A stretch of DNA of 6,646 nucleotides from Nonomuraea sp. (GTDB lineage Bacteria > Actinomycetota > Actinomycetes > Streptosporangiales > Streptosporangiaceae). The stretch lies in NCBI GenBank assembly GCA_013362835.1, contig JABFVJ010000012.1:1-6646 (forward strand). The letters are read 5' to 3'. Within the stretch, counting starts at the first letter, position 1, and each line of letters begins with the position of its first letter. The notes beneath the pieces are model-generated. The model searched no databases and was not told where the DNA came from. It saw only the letters and a list, made by a program, of their open reading frames with translations. This document shows positions 1 through 5,629 of this stretch, in pieces. Both the position numbers and the translations under genes were made by a program.

Positions 1-447
1 CAGGCCGAGCGCGCCGCCGATGCCCATCGACGAGCTCATCAGCGCGATGGCGGGCCCGACGCGCTGGGGCGGCAGCAGGTCGCGCAGGGCGCTGATGCCG
101 AGCGGGATCAGGCCCATGCCCATGCCCTGTAACCCGCGCCCGGCGACCATGGGGACCAGCGATCCGGCCAGCGCGCACAGCACCGAGCCCGCGGCCAGGG
201 GCACGGTGCACACCAGCATCATGCGGCGCTTGCCGTAGAGGTCGCCGAGGCGGCCGGTGACGGGTGTGGTGACGGCTCCGGCCAGCAGCGTGACGGTGAT
301 CACCCATGAGGCGTCGGAGGCGGTGGCGTCCAGCATGGCCGGCAGCTCGCCGACCAGCGGTACGACCAGGGTCTGCATGAGCGAGGCGACGATGCCGGCC
401 ACGGCCGTCACGGTGACGATCCCGCCAGGGCGGGTGGATCTCCCCAT
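1..447 (-). CDS. MFS drug/metabolite exporter, DHA2-like (3' part missing)
   Basis: N-terminal 149 residues of a major facilitator superfamily transporter; the gene runs off the left edge, so the rest is not visible. Seen: hydrophobic segments at about residues 9-31, 47-63, 76-98 and 101-120, and the start of another near 131. The loop-2/3 motif A is GRLGDLYGKRRM (65-76). A motif-B-like GRGLQGMG (103-110) follows. The glycine-rich run 142-148 probably begins motif C, which is typical of proton-driven exporters. The 'MQTLVVPL' first helix and the 'LGISALRDLLP' segment recall a group of actinobacterial 14-TM exporters of the EmrB/QacA type. The ATG start is supported by GAAGGA (456-461), 8 nt upstream. 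It is divergent from a MarR-family gene across a shared symmetric promoter, the usual layout for a substrate-induced efflux pump. The substrate cannot be told from sequence. Confidence 0.9.
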   Translation of the reverse strand, partial: MGRSTRPGGIVTVTAVAGIVASLMQTLVVPLVGELPAMLDATASDASWVITVTLLAGAVTTPVTGRLGDLYGKRRMMLVCTVPLAAGSVLCALAGSLVPMVAGRGLQGMGMGLIPLGISALRDLLPPQRVGPAIALMSSSMGIGGALGL

Positions 448-472
448 GTTGATCTTCCTTCGTCGAGTGTGC

Positions 473-501
473 ACCCTACACATCATGTGTTACGTACACA
501 A
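473..501 (-). promoter_or_regulatory. Promoter of the MFS gene
   Basis: Read on the minus strand: -35 TTGTGT (complement of 496-501), a 17-nt spacer, then -10 TAGGGT (complement of 473-478), which fits the actinobacterial TANNNT pattern. Transcription would start near 466 and leave a leader of about 20 nt carrying the GAAGGA ribosome site. Both boxes lie within the operator. Confidence 0.5.
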
Positions 502-513
502 TTCATGTAAGGT
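485..513 (+). promoter_or_regulatory. Promoter of the MarR-family gene
   Basis: -35 ATGTGT (485-490), a 17-nt spacer and -10 TAAGGT (508-513). These boxes are the exact mirror images, about base 493, of the boxes of the opposing MFS promoter. The two promoters therefore overlap face to face. The -35 is a poor match to TTGACA, so this promoter is probably weaker than the MFS one. The leader would be about 23 nt. Confidence 0.45.
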
Positions 514-542
514 GCACATACCTGGCGAAAGGGGGGATTGGG

Positions 543-962
543 ATGGAAAAGCCCACGCATCTCATTGAATTCGAGACGATGTTGCTCGGCCGGCACCGGC
601 ATCTCGACCGCAGTGCCTACCTCCTGCTCAGCCGCCTGCGCAGTTCGGGCCCGATGTCCATCGGGCAGCTCAGCGACGCCTTCGGCCTGGACGCCTCCAC
701 GCTCAACCGGCACACCTCGGCCCTGCTGCGCGGCGGCCTCGTCGAACGCATCCCCGACCCGGAGGGCGGCATCGCCCGCAAGTTCCGCCTGACGGCGGAG
801 GGCGAGCGGAGCCTGGAGGAGGAGCGGGAGAAGAACGTCCGCGGCCTGGAGAAGGTCCTGGCCGACTGGACGCCCGAGGACGTCGCCGCCTTCGCCGGCT
901 ACCTCCGGCGCTTCAACACCGACATAGAACGCCTCGCCGGACGCCCCTGGCCCCGCTCCTGA
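543..962 (+). CDS. MarR-family transcriptional regulator
   Basis: 139 residues, the usual MarR length. Seen: an N-terminal helix, then a winged helix-turn-helix at about residues 26-88. The second helix is SIGQLSDAFG (39-48), the recognition helix is about D50-L62 (STLNRHTSALLRGGLV region), and the wing is about 68-82, rich in R and K (R69, R79, K80, R82). A charged helix (EEEREK) and a C-terminal helical segment would form the dimer interface. The ATG is preceded by AAAGGGGGG (528-536). It probably represses itself and the divergent MFS exporter through the 468-518 operator and is released by a small aromatic or lipophilic ligand, as is common in the family. The ligand is unknown. It ends 9 bp from the stop codon of the oppositely oriented MaoC gene. 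Confidence 0.9.
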   Translation: MEKPTHLIEFETMLLGRHRHLDRSAYLLLSRLRSSGPMSIGQLSDAFGLDASTLNRHTSALLRGGLVERIPDPEGGIARKFRLTAEGERSLEEEREKNVRGLEKVLADWTPEDVAAFAGYLRRFNTDIERLAGRPWPRS

Positions 963-976
963 GGCGGGGGCTCAGG
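951..976. terminator. Overlapping hairpins between convergent genes
   Basis: Two alternative stems overlap here. 951-956 (CCCCGC) pairs with 964-969 (GCGGGG) around a 7-nt loop. 958-963 (CCTGAG) pairs with 971-976 (CTCAGG) around another 7-nt loop. The second stem contains both stop codons, TGA at 960-962 and TCA at 972-974. They lie exactly where the MarR gene and the catabolic operon converge, so a bidirectional terminator is reasonable. There is no T-run on either strand and the stems are short, so confidence is modest. Confidence 0.35.
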
Positions 977-1427
977 CGTAGTGGCGGTACACGGCCTGGG
1001 CGACGCAGGCCGGCTTGCCGCCGCCGTCGACCTCCACGGTGAAGGTCACGTGCATCTGCACGCCGCCCTGGACCTCCTCCACGGCGGTCACCACGCCGGC
1101 CATCCGGATCTTGGCCCCCACCCGTACGGGGCTGGGGAAGCGCACCTTGTCCAGGCCGTAGTTGACGCTCATCGCGATGCCGCTGATCTCCAGGAGCTGG
1201 TTGAACAGCGGGATGACCAGCGACAGGGTGAGGTAGCCGTGCGCGATCGTGCCGCCGAACGGGCCGGTGGCGGCGCGTTCGGGGTCGGTGTGGATCCACT
1301 GGTGGTCGTCGGTGGCGTCGGCGAAGGTGTTCACCCGGTCCTGGGTGATCTCCATCCATTCGGTACGGCCGAGGTCGGCCCCGGCCAGCGCCTTCAGCTC
1401 GTCGAGTCCGTGGGCGGTGCGGGTCAT
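972..1427 (-). CDS. MaoC-like (R)-specific enoyl-CoA hydratase
   Basis: 151-residue single hot-dog protein of the MaoC dehydratase family, the length of PhaJ/NodN-type members. Seen: FADATDDHQWIHTD (35-48) matches the hydratase-2 pattern with catalytic D41 and H46. FGGTIAHGYLTLSL (57-70) is the following hot-dog helix. Family members add water to 2-enoyl-CoA to give (R)-3-hydroxyacyl-CoA, usually as dimers in the cytoplasm. It is the last gene of the four-gene operon, 3 nt after the ligase stop. Its ribosome site AAGGAG lies within the last codons of the ligase, 8 nt from the ATG, so translation is probably coupled. It would supply the (R)-hydroxy intermediate for the SDR encoded by the first gene. 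The chain length or ring nature of the substrate is not evident. Confidence 0.88.
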   Translation of the reverse strand: MTRTAHGLDELKALAGADLGRTEWMEITQDRVNTFADATDDHQWIHTDPERAATGPFGGTIAHGYLTLSLVIPLFNQLLEISGIAMSVNYGLDKVRFPSPVRVGAKIRMAGVVTAVEEVQGGVQMHVTFTVEVDGGGKPACVAQAVYRHYA

Positions 1428-1430
1428 GGT

Positions 1431-2876
1431 TCAGGCTCCTTCGAGGTGGGCGGCCCGCAGCGCGGGCTTGACGATCTTTCCTGAGGGGGTGCGGGGCAAC
1501 GTCTCGGCCCACACGACGGACTTGGGGATCTTGTACTTGGCCAGCCGGCCGCGCAGGAAGCCGAGGAGGTCGTCCGCGTCGGCGGCGACGCCCGGTCTGA
1601 GCACGACGACGGCCCGCCCCGCCTCGCCCCACGCGGGGTCGGGGACGCCGATGACGGCGCACTCGGCGACCGCCGGATGGGCCGACAGGGCCGCCTCCAC
1701 CTCGGCGGGGTAGACGTTCTCGCCGCCGGAGACGTACATGTCCTTGACCCGGTCGACGATGTAGGCGTAGCCGTCGTCGTCGGTCCGGGCCACGTCGCCG
1801 GTGCGCAGCCAGGCGCCGGGCGGCAGGGGCGGCGCGCCCCAGTAGCCGGTCATGACGTTCGGGCCGCGGACCAGCACCTCGCCCGGCTCGCCCGGCGTGG
1901 CCTCCACCCGTACGTCGGTGAAGAAGTGCGGCACCCCGGCCGACCCGGCCTTGGCCACCGCCTGCTCCGGCGGCAGGAACAGCACGCCCGGGGACGCCTC
2001 GGTCATCCCGTACCCCTGGCTGAAGGCCAGGCCGCGGGCCAGGTAGGCGTCGATGGTACGCAGCGGCACGGGCGCGCCGCCGCAGTTGAGCATGCGCAGG
2101 CTCGACAGGTCCGCGCCGGCCCAGCCCGGGTGCGCGGCCATGGCGTCGAACATGGTCGGCACCCCGAACATGTACGTGACCCGCTCCCGCTCGATCACCT
2201 CCAGCACCCGCCCGGGATCGAAGGCGGCCATCAGCACCACCCGCCCGCCCTTGAGCAGCGCGGGCAGGCACGTCATGCCCAGCCCGGCGGCGTGGAACAG
2301 CGGCGCGACCACCAGCATCACCTCGTCGGCGGCCAGGTCGGAGTCCACCAGGACGTTGAGGCTGTTCCAGGTGAGGTTCGCGTGCGAGAGCACCGCCCCC
2401 TTGGGCCGCCCGGTCGTCCCGGACGTGTACATGATCATGCAAGGGTCGTCCGGCGCGACCGCCTCGTCGATCGGTCCGGCCGGCGCGCCCGCGATGAGCG
2501 TCTCGACCTCGCCGAGCGACACGCGGCAGGGCACGTCCAGGTCCGTGGGCGAGGCGTGCACGAGGACCGCCGCGCCCGAGTCGGCCAGGTTGTACGCCAG
2601 CTCGGGCCCGGCCAGCCGGGTGTTGAGCGGGACGAACACCGCGCCGAGGGTCCCGGCCGCGAACAGCGTCTCCAGGAAGGAAGGGTGGTTGGGCCCGAGA
2701 TAGGCGACCCGGTCGCCGGGCCGCACGCCGAGGCCGCGCAGGGCGTGCGCCAGGCGCAGCACCCGCTCGTCCAGCTCCCGGTACGTCAGCCGGCCGCCCT
2801 CGTACGTGACCGCGACCCGCTCCGGGGTCCGGCGGGCGCGCCGCGCCGGCCAGGAGCCGATGCCCTGGTTGCGCAT
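1431..2876 (-). CDS. AMP-dependent acyl-CoA synthetase (class I adenylate-forming)
   Basis: 481 residues, slightly short for the ANL superfamily but complete. Seen in order: P-loop motif A3 YTSGTTGRPKGA (150-161); A4-type PLFHAAGLG (192-200) with H195; NCGGAPVP (264-271); A5 QGYGMTEASP (287-296); A7 WLRTGDVA (356-363); hinge segment DRVKDMYVSGGENVYP (375-390); A10 PRTPSGKIVK (461-470) with the adenylation lysine K467. It would activate a carboxylic acid with ATP, then transfer the acyl group to CoA. Sequence style is FadD/medium-chain or aromatic acyl-CoA ligase; which acid it uses cannot be read by eye. Third gene of the operon, 10 nt after the amidohydrolase. The GAGG ribosome site overlaps the upstream TGA stop and is 8 nt from the ATG. 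If the neighbouring PaaX-family protein senses an acyl-CoA, this enzyme makes the inducer. Confidence 0.93.
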   Translation of the reverse strand: MRNQGIGSWPARRARRTPERVAVTYEGGRLTYRELDERVLRLAHALRGLGVRPGDRVAYLGPNHPSFLETLFAAGTLGAVFVPLNTRLAGPELAYNLADSGAAVLVHASPTDLDVPCRVSLGEVETLIAGAPAGPIDEAVAPDDPCMIMYTSGTTGRPKGAVLSHANLTWNSLNVLVDSDLAADEVMLVVAPLFHAAGLGMTCLPALLKGGRVVLMAAFDPGRVLEVIERERVTYMFGVPTMFDAMAAHPGWAGADLSSLRMLNCGGAPVPLRTIDAYLARGLAFSQGYGMTEASPGVLFLPPEQAVAKAGSAGVPHFFTDVRVEATPGEPGEVLVRGPNVMTGYWGAPPLPPGAWLRTGDVARTDDDGYAYIVDRVKDMYVSGGENVYPAEVEAALSAHPAVAECAVIGVPDPAWGEAGRAVVVLRPGVAADADDLLGFLRGRLAKYKIPKSVVWAETLPRTPSGKIVKPALRAAHLEGA

Positions 2877-2886
2877 GCCCCTCGCC

Positions 2887-3759
2887 TCAGCCCTTGTCCA
2901 GGCCGAGCAGCCTGACCGCGTTGTCCTTGAGGATCAGCGGCCGGACCTCCGGCTTGATGTCCAGGGCGGCGAAGTCGGCCAGCCACCGGTCCGGCGAGAT
3001 GACCGGATAGTCCGACCCGAACAGCACCTTGTGCTTGAGCAGCGTGTTGGCGTAGCGCACGAGCTGCGGCGGGAAGTACTTCGGCGACCACCCCGACAGG
3101 TCGATGTACACGTGCGGCTTGTGCGTGGCCACCGCCAGCGCCTCGTCCTGCCACGGGAACGACGGGTGCGCCAGGATGATCCGCAGCTCGGGGAAGTCCA
3201 CCGCCACGTCGTCGACCAGCATCGGGTTGGAGTGCCGCAGCCGGATGCCGCCGCCGCCCGGCAGGCCCGCGCCGATGCCGGTCTGCCCGGTGTGGAACAG
3301 CGCGGGCACGCCCAGCTCCTCGATGGCCTCGTACAGCGGGTAGGCCATCCGGTCGTCCGGGGAGAAGCCCTGGATGCTGGGGTGGAACTTGAACCCGCGC
3401 ACGCCGTGCTCCTCCACCAGCCGCCGCGCCTGCCGCGCGCCCGCCCGGCCGCGCCACGGGTCGATCGAGGCGAACGGGATCAGCACGTCGGCGTGCTCGC
3501 GGCAGGCGGCGGCGATCTCCTCGTTGGCGATCGGCGGGTGGCCGGTGGCGTGCTCGGCGTCCACGGTGAACACGACCGCGGCCATGTGGCGCTCGCGGTA
3601 GTGGGCGGCCATCTCCGGGATCGTGGGCTCGCGGGTGCCGTGGACCTTGAAGTACTGGGCCGAGGCGGCCGACAGCTCCGGGCTCAGCGACGGGTGGCCG
3701 TCGGCGGAGATCTCGGCGTGGGTGTGCACGTCGACGGCGACGATCTCGTCCAGGTTCAT
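2887..3759 (-). CDS. Amidohydrolase-2 family metal-dependent hydrolase/decarboxylase
   Basis: 290 residues, a complete TIM-barrel protein of the amidohydrolase superfamily (COG2159 type, the group holding ACMS decarboxylase and gamma-resorcylate decarboxylase). Seen: DVHTH (10-14), with H12 and H14 as metal ligands on strand 1; GFKFHP (122-127); LFHTG with H156; ILAHPS with H198; LFGSDYP with D250, the catalytic aspartate on strand 8. All expected metal-site residues are present. Family members hydrolyse amides or lactones, decarboxylate aromatic acids, or (LigY) cleave C-C bonds. The start ATG overlaps the SDR stop as ATGA, with GAGGGG (3768-3773) 8 nt upstream, so it is coupled to the SDR. 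Its place between a dehydrogenase and a CoA ligase suggests action on a ring or beta-keto intermediate. That role is inference, and hydrolysis of an ester or amide precursor is an alternative. Confidence 0.87.
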   Translation of the reverse strand: MNLDEIVAVDVHTHAEISADGHPSLSPELSAASAQYFKVHGTREPTIPEMAAHYRERHMAAVVFTVDAEHATGHPPIANEEIAAACREHADVLIPFASIDPWRGRAGARQARRLVEEHGVRGFKFHPSIQGFSPDDRMAYPLYEAIEELGVPALFHTGQTGIGAGLPGGGGIRLRHSNPMLVDDVAVDFPELRIILAHPSFPWQDEALAVATHKPHVYIDLSGWSPKYFPPQLVRYANTLLKHKVLFGSDYPVISPDRWLADFAALDIKPEVRPLILKDNAVRLLGLDKG

Positions 3760-4670
3760 CGGACGGTCCCCTCGGCGGGGGCGGGGATGCCGTACGTCTG
3801 GGTCCGGGTGCCGAGCGTGGCGGGCCAGACGGCGGCGATGGCGTCGGCGTTCCAGCCGCCGTCGGCGTAGGCGGTGACGATCTCCTCCGGGTGCGACCAC
3901 AGGGCGAGCTTGTCGCCGCCGATCCCGACGCACTGGCCGGTGATCCCGGCGGCGGCGTCGGAGGCGAGGAAGACGACCAGCCCGGCCACGTCCTGCGGCG
4001 TGCCGAAGCCCTCGGCCTTGCGCAGCGCGTCGGGCAGCGGCCTGCCCTCCTCCTCCCAGGCCAGGACGTGCGGGGCGAAGGCCGGGATGGTCCTGGTCAT
4101 CTCGGTCGCGGCGACCGGCACCAGCGCGTTGACGGTGACGCCCGCCCTGGCCAGCTCCAGCGCCCACGTACGGGTCATCGCCGCGATGCCGGCCTTGGCC
4201 GCGGCGTAGTTGGTCTGGCCGAAGTTGCCGCGCTGACCGGCGGGGGAGCAGGCGGTGATGATCCGCCCGCCCCCGCCCTGCTCGCGCATCCGTACGGCCG
4301 CCGCCCTGGCACAGGTGAACGTGCCGCGCAGGTGCACGCGCACCACGTCGTCGAAGTCGTCGTCGGACATCTTCCACAGGACCCGGTCACGCAGGATGCC
4401 GGCGTTGGTGACCATGACGTCCAGCCGCCCGTACTCCGCCACGGCGCGGTCCACCAGCGCCTGGGCGCTCTCGCTCGTACCGACCGGCGCGACCTCGGCC
4501 ACGGCCCGGCCGCCCTGCGCGCCGATCCGCTTCACGGCGTCCCCGGCGGCGGCCGCGTCCACGTCGTTGACCACCACGGACGCGCCCGCGGCGGCCAGCG
4601 CCTCGGCGTAGGCGAGCCCGAGCCCGCGCCCCGCGCCGGTGACGATCGCCACTTTCCCTGTCAGATCCAC
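3756..4670 (-). CDS. SDR oxidoreductase, MFE-2-like (R)-3-hydroxyacyl-CoA dehydrogenase
   Basis: 304 residues from the chosen start. Seen: Rossmann motif TGAGRGLG (11-18); acidic D36 after strand 2, favouring NAD(H); NAGILRDR (89-96); catalytic S142, Y155 and K159 in a GNFGQTNYAAAK context. RVHLRGTF (111-118) and the NAGILRDR and GNFGQ segments closely recall the dehydrogenase domain of peroxisomal MFE-2/HSD17B4. H113, where classical SDRs have Asn, is normal for that group. A C-terminal extension after residue 250 (KLALWSHPEE) also resembles it. Likely reaction: (R)-3-hydroxyacyl-CoA to 3-ketoacyl-CoA. The start was taken as GTG at 4670 because GAGGAG (4677-4682) sits 6 nt upstream and the protein then begins MDLTGKVAIVTG, as family members do. 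An ATG at 4691, 7 nt after the -10 box, could instead give a leaderless start. First gene of the operon. Confidence 0.9.
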   Translation of the reverse strand: MDLTGKVAIVTGAGRGLGLAYAEALAAAGASVVVNDVDAAAAGDAVKRIGAQGGRAVAEVAPVGTSESAQALVDRAVAEYGRLDVMVTNAGILRDRVLWKMSDDDFDDVVRVHLRGTFTCARAAAVRMREQGGGGRIITACSPAGQRGNFGQTNYAAAKAGIAAMTRTWALELARAGVTVNALVPVAATEMTRTIPAFAPHVLAWEEEGRPLPDALRKAEGFGTPQDVAGLVVFLASDAAAGITGQCVGIGGDKLALWSHPEEIVTAYADGGWNADAIAAVWPATLGTRTQTYGIPAPAEGTVR

Positions 4671-4698
4671 TTGCGGCTCCTCATCTCGCATCACCCCG

Positions 4699-4727
4699 AC
4701 GTTAGACATTTCATTGTCGGCAGTCAA
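4699..4727 (-). promoter_or_regulatory. Promoter of the SDR-amidohydrolase-ligase-MaoC operon
   Basis: Minus strand: -35 TTGACT (complement of 4722-4727), a spacer of exactly 17 nt, and -10 TAACGT (complement of 4699-4704). This is the best sigma-70/HrdB-like promoter in the window. Transcription would start near 4692, giving a leader of about 22 nt to the GTG at 4670 with its GAGGAG site. The TTG of the -35 box is in frame with the SDR and could be mistaken for its start codon. Confidence 0.65.
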
Positions 4728-4738
4728 TGGAGTGCCGA
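4717..4738. promoter_or_regulatory. 22-bp near-palindrome, candidate PaaX-family operator
   Basis: Arms 4717-4727 and 4728-4738 pair at 9 of 11 positions (TCGGCA ... TGCCGA outer arms; mismatches at 4723/4732 and 4726/4729). It covers the -35 box of the catabolic operon and the place where a -35 for the PaaX-family gene would lie. A repressor bound here could block both. The binding protein is inferred from position only. Confidence 0.55.
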
Positions 4739-4742
4739 ATAT

Positions 4743-4754
4743 GGCCGTACGGCC
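4743..4754. promoter_or_regulatory. Perfect 12-bp palindrome GGCCGTACGGCC
   Basis: A perfect palindrome that ends 1 bp before the -10 box TACACT of the PaaX-family gene. The position suits an autoregulatory site. G+C-rich palindromes occur by chance in such DNA, so function is uncertain. Confidence 0.35.
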
Positions 4755-4755
4755 C

Positions 4756-4761
4756 TACACT
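4756..4761 (+). promoter_or_regulatory. -10 box of a probable leaderless PaaX-family transcript
   Basis: TACACT fits TANNNT. Six bases later comes the GTG at 4768, so the predicted transcription start coincides with the first base of the start codon, the classic leaderless arrangement of actinobacteria. No clear -35 is present (4733-4738 reads TGCCGA). Confidence 0.5.
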
Positions 4762-4767
4762 GGCCGC

Positions 4768-5607
4768 GTGACGACAACCGACACCGCGCCTCCGGAGGAG
4801 GAGCAGGCGGGCTCACCGCGTCCGCAGTCCCTGCTGCTCACCTTCTTCGGCCTGCACGTCCTGGGGCGCGACGTCGCCGTCTACTCCGGCAGCGTCATCG
4901 AGGTGCTGGCCCGCGTGGGCGTCTCCGAGGAGGCCGTACGCGCCACCCTGACCCGCATGGTCCGGCGCGACCTGCTGGCCCGCCACCGGCGCGGCCGGCG
5001 GATGTACTTCGGGCTCACCGCCCGCTCCCGCGAGGTGCTGCGCGACGGCCGCGACCGCGTCTGGGCCGGCGCGGTCAACCGCGACTGGGACGGCACCTGG
5101 ACCCTGGTCGGCTTCTCCCTGCCCGAAGCCTGGCGGCGACAGCGCCACGACCTGCGCACCCGCCTGGTGTGGGCGGGGTTCGGCCCGCTGCAGAACGGGC
5201 TGTGGATCGCGCCGGGCCGCGTCGAGGTGCCGAAGGTCGTCGCCGGGCTCGGCCTCGACGACCACCTCAACGTGCTCGGCGCGCGCGCCGCCGAGCCGAC
5301 CGAGGCGGCCCAGCTCGTCCGCCGGGCCTTCGACACGGCCGGGATCGCCGCCCGCTACCTCGCGTTCCTGGACCGCTGGGACCGCCCGGAGCCCGCCTCC
5401 GGCGTGCCCGACGACTTCACCCGGCGGCTCCTGCTCCACCACGACTGGCTCGACCTGGTGCGCTCCGACCCGCGCCTGCCCGCCGAGCACCTGCCGCCCG
5501 ACTGGCCCGCCATCCGCGCCGACCACGTCTTCCGCACCCTGTCACACCGCTTCGAGTCCGGCGAGGGGGCGGGCGTCGCCCTGGACACCATCCCGGCGTC
5601 CACCTGA
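4768..5607 (+). CDS. PaaX-family transcriptional repressor
   Basis: 279 residues from the GTG at 4768. Seen: a low-complexity acidic head (1-19); an N-terminal winged helix at about 20-84, from PQSLLLTFFG to RRMYFGLT, including the recognition helix in SEEAVRATLTRMVRRDLL (53-70); a middle region beginning DWDGTWTLVGFSLPE (106-120) with GFGPLQNGLWIAPG (137-150), typical of the PaaX Cas2-like domain; and a helical C-terminal region (about 180-262). Escherichia coli PaaX is about 316 residues and represses the phenylacetate genes until phenylacetyl-CoA binds. None of the paa catabolic genes is in this window, so this paralogue probably controls the divergent SDR operon and itself, with an acyl-CoA as possible inducer. 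An ATG at 4741 with GGAG 8 nt upstream is an alternative start adding nine residues. Confidence 0.9.
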   Translation: MTTTDTAPPEEEQAGSPRPQSLLLTFFGLHVLGRDVAVYSGSVIEVLARVGVSEEAVRATLTRMVRRDLLARHRRGRRMYFGLTARSREVLRDGRDRVWAGAVNRDWDGTWTLVGFSLPEAWRRQRHDLRTRLVWAGFGPLQNGLWIAPGRVEVPKVVAGLGLDDHLNVLGARAAEPTEAAQLVRRAFDTAGIAARYLAFLDRWDRPEPASGVPDDFTRRLLLHHDWLDLVRSDPRLPAEHLPPDWPAIRADHVFRTLSHRFESGEGAGVALDTIPAST

Positions 5608-5614
5608 CCTCGTT

Positions 5615-5627
5615 CCCCGAACCGGGG
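5615..5627 (+). terminator. Small G+C hairpin after the PaaX-family gene
   Basis: CCCCG (5615-5619) and CGGGG (5623-5627) form a 5-bp stem with a 3-nt loop, 7 nt after the stop codon. No T-run follows, so it is a weak terminator candidate. Confidence 0.25.
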
Positions 5628-5629
5628 CT

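Larger units (their letters stand above)
468..518. promoter_or_regulatory. Symmetric operator between MFS and MarR genes
   Basis: Seen: 13-base arms 468-480 (TGTGCACCCTACA) and 506-518 (TGTAAGGTGCACA) form an inverted repeat with 12 of 13 pairs, centred on base 493. Around the centre, 486-490 and 496-500 also pair. Inside it, 478-490 (ACACATCATGTGT) is a perfect 6+1+6 palindrome. The mirror position 496-508 is a weaker copy, 18 bp away centre to centre. MarR-family dimers normally bind short palindromes of this size. The inference is that the product of the adjacent MarR gene binds here, possibly as two dimers, and represses both promoters. Confidence 0.7.

Noticed and set aside
20..568. Plus-strand small frames at 20-238 and 257-568
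   Set aside because: They are antisense to the MFS exporter frame or cross its promoter region, and have no domain or ribosome site.
913..2442. 509-codon open frame on the minus strand overlapping the ligase and MaoC genes
   Set aside because: Its product is an Arg/Gly/Ala-rich low-complexity string typical of out-of-frame high-G+C DNA, while the overlapping frames encode clear ligase and MaoC motifs.
1677..2915. 412-codon open frame opposite the acyl-CoA synthetase
   Set aside because: His/Gly/Arg-rich shadow of the ligase reading frame with no domain motif.
3756..4670. Loss of the catalytic Asn of the SDR tetrad (H113 instead)
   Set aside because: His at this position (VHLRG) is normal in the MFE-2-like SDR group, so it is not a sign of inactivity.
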